DNA of 18,241 nt, taken from the NCBI GenBank assembly GCA_002381695.1, contig DFXM01000027.1:1-18241 (forward strand), written 5' to 3'. Numbering within the stretch: position 1 is the first letter of the stretch; every line of letters starts with the position of its first letter. The notes below the pieces were generated by a model. The model worked only from the letters and a program-made list of their open reading frames with translations, was not told where the DNA came from and searched no databases. Below are positions 17,536 to 18,241 of the stretch, piece by piece. The DNA comes from Clostridium sp. UBA4108. GTDB lineage: Bacteria > Bacillota > Clostridia > Clostridiales > Clostridiaceae. The translations under genes were made by a program, and so were the position numbers.

Positions 17536-18006
17536 TTAAAGATTAGTTTTAATATAGTCAATTATTTGTTTAACATGACCATCAATTTTAACTTTTCTAA
17601 ATTCTTTTACAACAGTACCTTCCTTATTAATAATAAAAGTGCTTCTTTCAATTCCAATAGATTTTTTACCAAACATATTCTTTTCTTTTAAAACACCAAA
17701 AGCTTCACAGGCTATCTTTTCCTCATCAGATAAAAGCATATAATTAAGCTCTTGTTTTTCAATAAATTTTTCATGAGATTTTAAGGAATCTTTACTAATT
17801 CCTATAACTATAGTATTTAACTCATCCAGAGTTTTTAAGTTGTTTTCAAAATCAACTGCTTCCTTTACTCATCCAGGGGTATTGTCTTTGGGGTAAAAGA
17901 ATAATACTAAAGTTTTTCCTAAATATTCTTTAAGATTATGGATATTATTATCTGTTCCAAGCAAGGAAATATCAGGGGCCTTATTGCCTTCTAAATTGAT
18001 ATTCAT
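17536..18006 (-). CDS. bcp: Selenocysteine peroxiredoxin, Bcp/PrxQ type (TGA = Sec46)
   Basis: Read through one TGA (17871-17869, codon 46), this is a 156-residue thiol peroxidase that would reduce hydroperoxides in the cytosol. The frame runs from ATG 18006 (GGAG 9 nt upstream) to TAA with no other stop. The active-site segment reads FYPKDNTPG-U-VKEAVDFEN, exactly matching the Bcp pattern PKDNTPGCTKEACDF with the peroxidatic Cys replaced by TGA. Downstream LLSDEEKIACEAFGV and STFIINKEGTV also match Bcp. The usual second Cys five residues on is Val51 here. The only Cys in the protein is the one in EKIACEAFG (about residue 99), a possible resolving residue. Ordinary ORF callers would report only the C-terminal fragment. 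Sec peroxiredoxins are known from clostridia and Eubacterium acidaminophilum, so Sec is far more likely than a nonsense mutation. Confidence 0.92.
17839..17871 (-). promoter_or_regulatory. TGA (Sec) codon and candidate SECIS hairpin of the peroxiredoxin
   Basis: After the TGA (17871-17869), 12 nt lead to GUUG (17856-17853), which pairs with CAAC (17842-17839). Inside is an A-A mismatch and two U-A pairs closing a UUGA loop. The loop centre is about 20 nt from the TGA, a normal distance for bacterial SECIS. The stem is weak, but Gram-positive SECIS elements are loosely conserved. Confidence 0.45.
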
Positions 18007-18043
18007 AGGAATCCACTCCATTCTAATAAAAATAATTAATTAA

Positions 18044-18082
18044 TAACAATTATTATATCACTTTTAAGAAATAATTAAACAA
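18044..18082 (-). promoter_or_regulatory. Promoter of the peroxiredoxin with PerR-like box
   Basis: On the minus strand a perfect TATAAT (18057-18052) has GTTTAA at 17 nt or TTGTTT at 19 nt upstream. ATATAATAATTGTTA (18058-18044), overlapping the -10, matches the PerR box TTATAATNATTATAA at 11 of 14 defined positions. PerR control would fit a peroxide-defence gene, but the DNA is AT-rich and the match is imperfect. Confidence 0.45.
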
Positions 18083-18115
18083 TATAAATAAAATACGTAG
18101 CATTTTATTTATATT
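18081..18115. repeat. Perfect 14-bp AT-rich inverted repeat upstream of the peroxiredoxin
   Basis: AATATAAATAAAAT (18081-18094) and ATTTTATTTATATT (18102-18115) are perfect complements around ACGTAGC. It lies just upstream of the peroxiredoxin promoter. It could be a terminator for a gene beyond the window or a protein-binding site. Confidence 0.5.
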
Positions 18116-18166
18116 ACGTATACTAGTCCATGTGTATCAATAGAAGTATAAGTAAGTATTTTTTAG

Positions 18167-18189
18167 TATACTCGTATAAACGGAGTATA
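18167..18189 (+). repeat. 7-bp inverted repeat near the right edge
   Basis: TATACTC (18167-18173) pairs with GAGTATA (18183-18189), followed by ATTTTAT on the plus strand. It is possibly a weak terminator. The remainder to 18241 is AT-rich with no gene I can support. Confidence 0.3.
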
Positions 18190-18241
18190 ATTTTATCAAA
18201 TAATCAATTATGCTAAATTACCAGTGAATAATTATGTTAAT

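Overview
The window looks like chromosomal DNA from a low-GC, Gram-positive anaerobe of the Clostridium group. The base composition is strongly AT-rich, Lys/Ile/Asn codons are A/T-ending, Arg is mostly AGA, Shine-Dalgarno sites are strong (AGGAGG, GGGGG) and two genes use TTG starts. One gene has a TGA codon exactly where the catalytic cysteine of a peroxiredoxin belongs, so the organism very probably makes selenocysteine (Sec), as many clostridia do.

Layout. (1) Positions 1-170: a hairpin, a tRNA-Phe gene with encoded CCA, and its terminator. (2) Positions 263-4891, minus strand: the carAB operon, encoding both subunits of carbamoyl-phosphate synthetase. It has a near-consensus promoter and a leader of about 235 nt. 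The leader holds, in order, a hairpin with the CAGAGA hexaloop typical of PyrR-binding RNA, a strong ribosome-binding site, a 21-codon leader peptide containing an 8-U tract, and a terminator hairpin whose 5' arm lies inside the leader ORF. This suggests pyrimidine-controlled attenuation that may combine PyrR and leader-peptide elements. (3) Positions 4892-5123: a divergent promoter region with a 9-bp direct repeat. (4) Positions 5124-17417, plus strand: eight closely spaced or overlapping genes that form one apparent operon. They encode a membrane-anchored protein with a glutamine-amidotransferase-like fold, an ABC ATPase, an ABC-2 permease, a three-TM coiled-coil protein interrupted by an in-frame TGA, a MoxR-type AAA+ ATPase, a DUF58 protein, a BatA-like VWA membrane protein, and a large protein with two VWA domains. 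(5) Positions 17433-17473: a long hairpin between convergent genes. (6) Positions 17536-18006, minus strand: a Bcp/PrxQ-type selenocysteine peroxiredoxin with a PerR-like box over its promoter. (7) Positions 18081-18241: AT-rich hairpins and no gene.

How the genes may work together. CarA and CarB supply carbamoyl phosphate to pyrimidine and arginine synthesis. The eight-gene operon resembles the MoxR/DUF58/VWA (Bat-like) loci found across bacteria, here joined to an ABC transporter. A reasonable inference is an envelope-associated assembly in which the MoxR ATPase remodels or loads VWA/MIDAS proteins and the ABC transporter drives or exports something. The substrate is unknown.

The points most worth a second look are the in-frame TGA at 10489-10491 (a second Sec codon, a Trp-to-stop change, or a sequencing error), the Sec peroxiredoxin that lacks the usual nearby resolving Cys, and the composite carAB leader.
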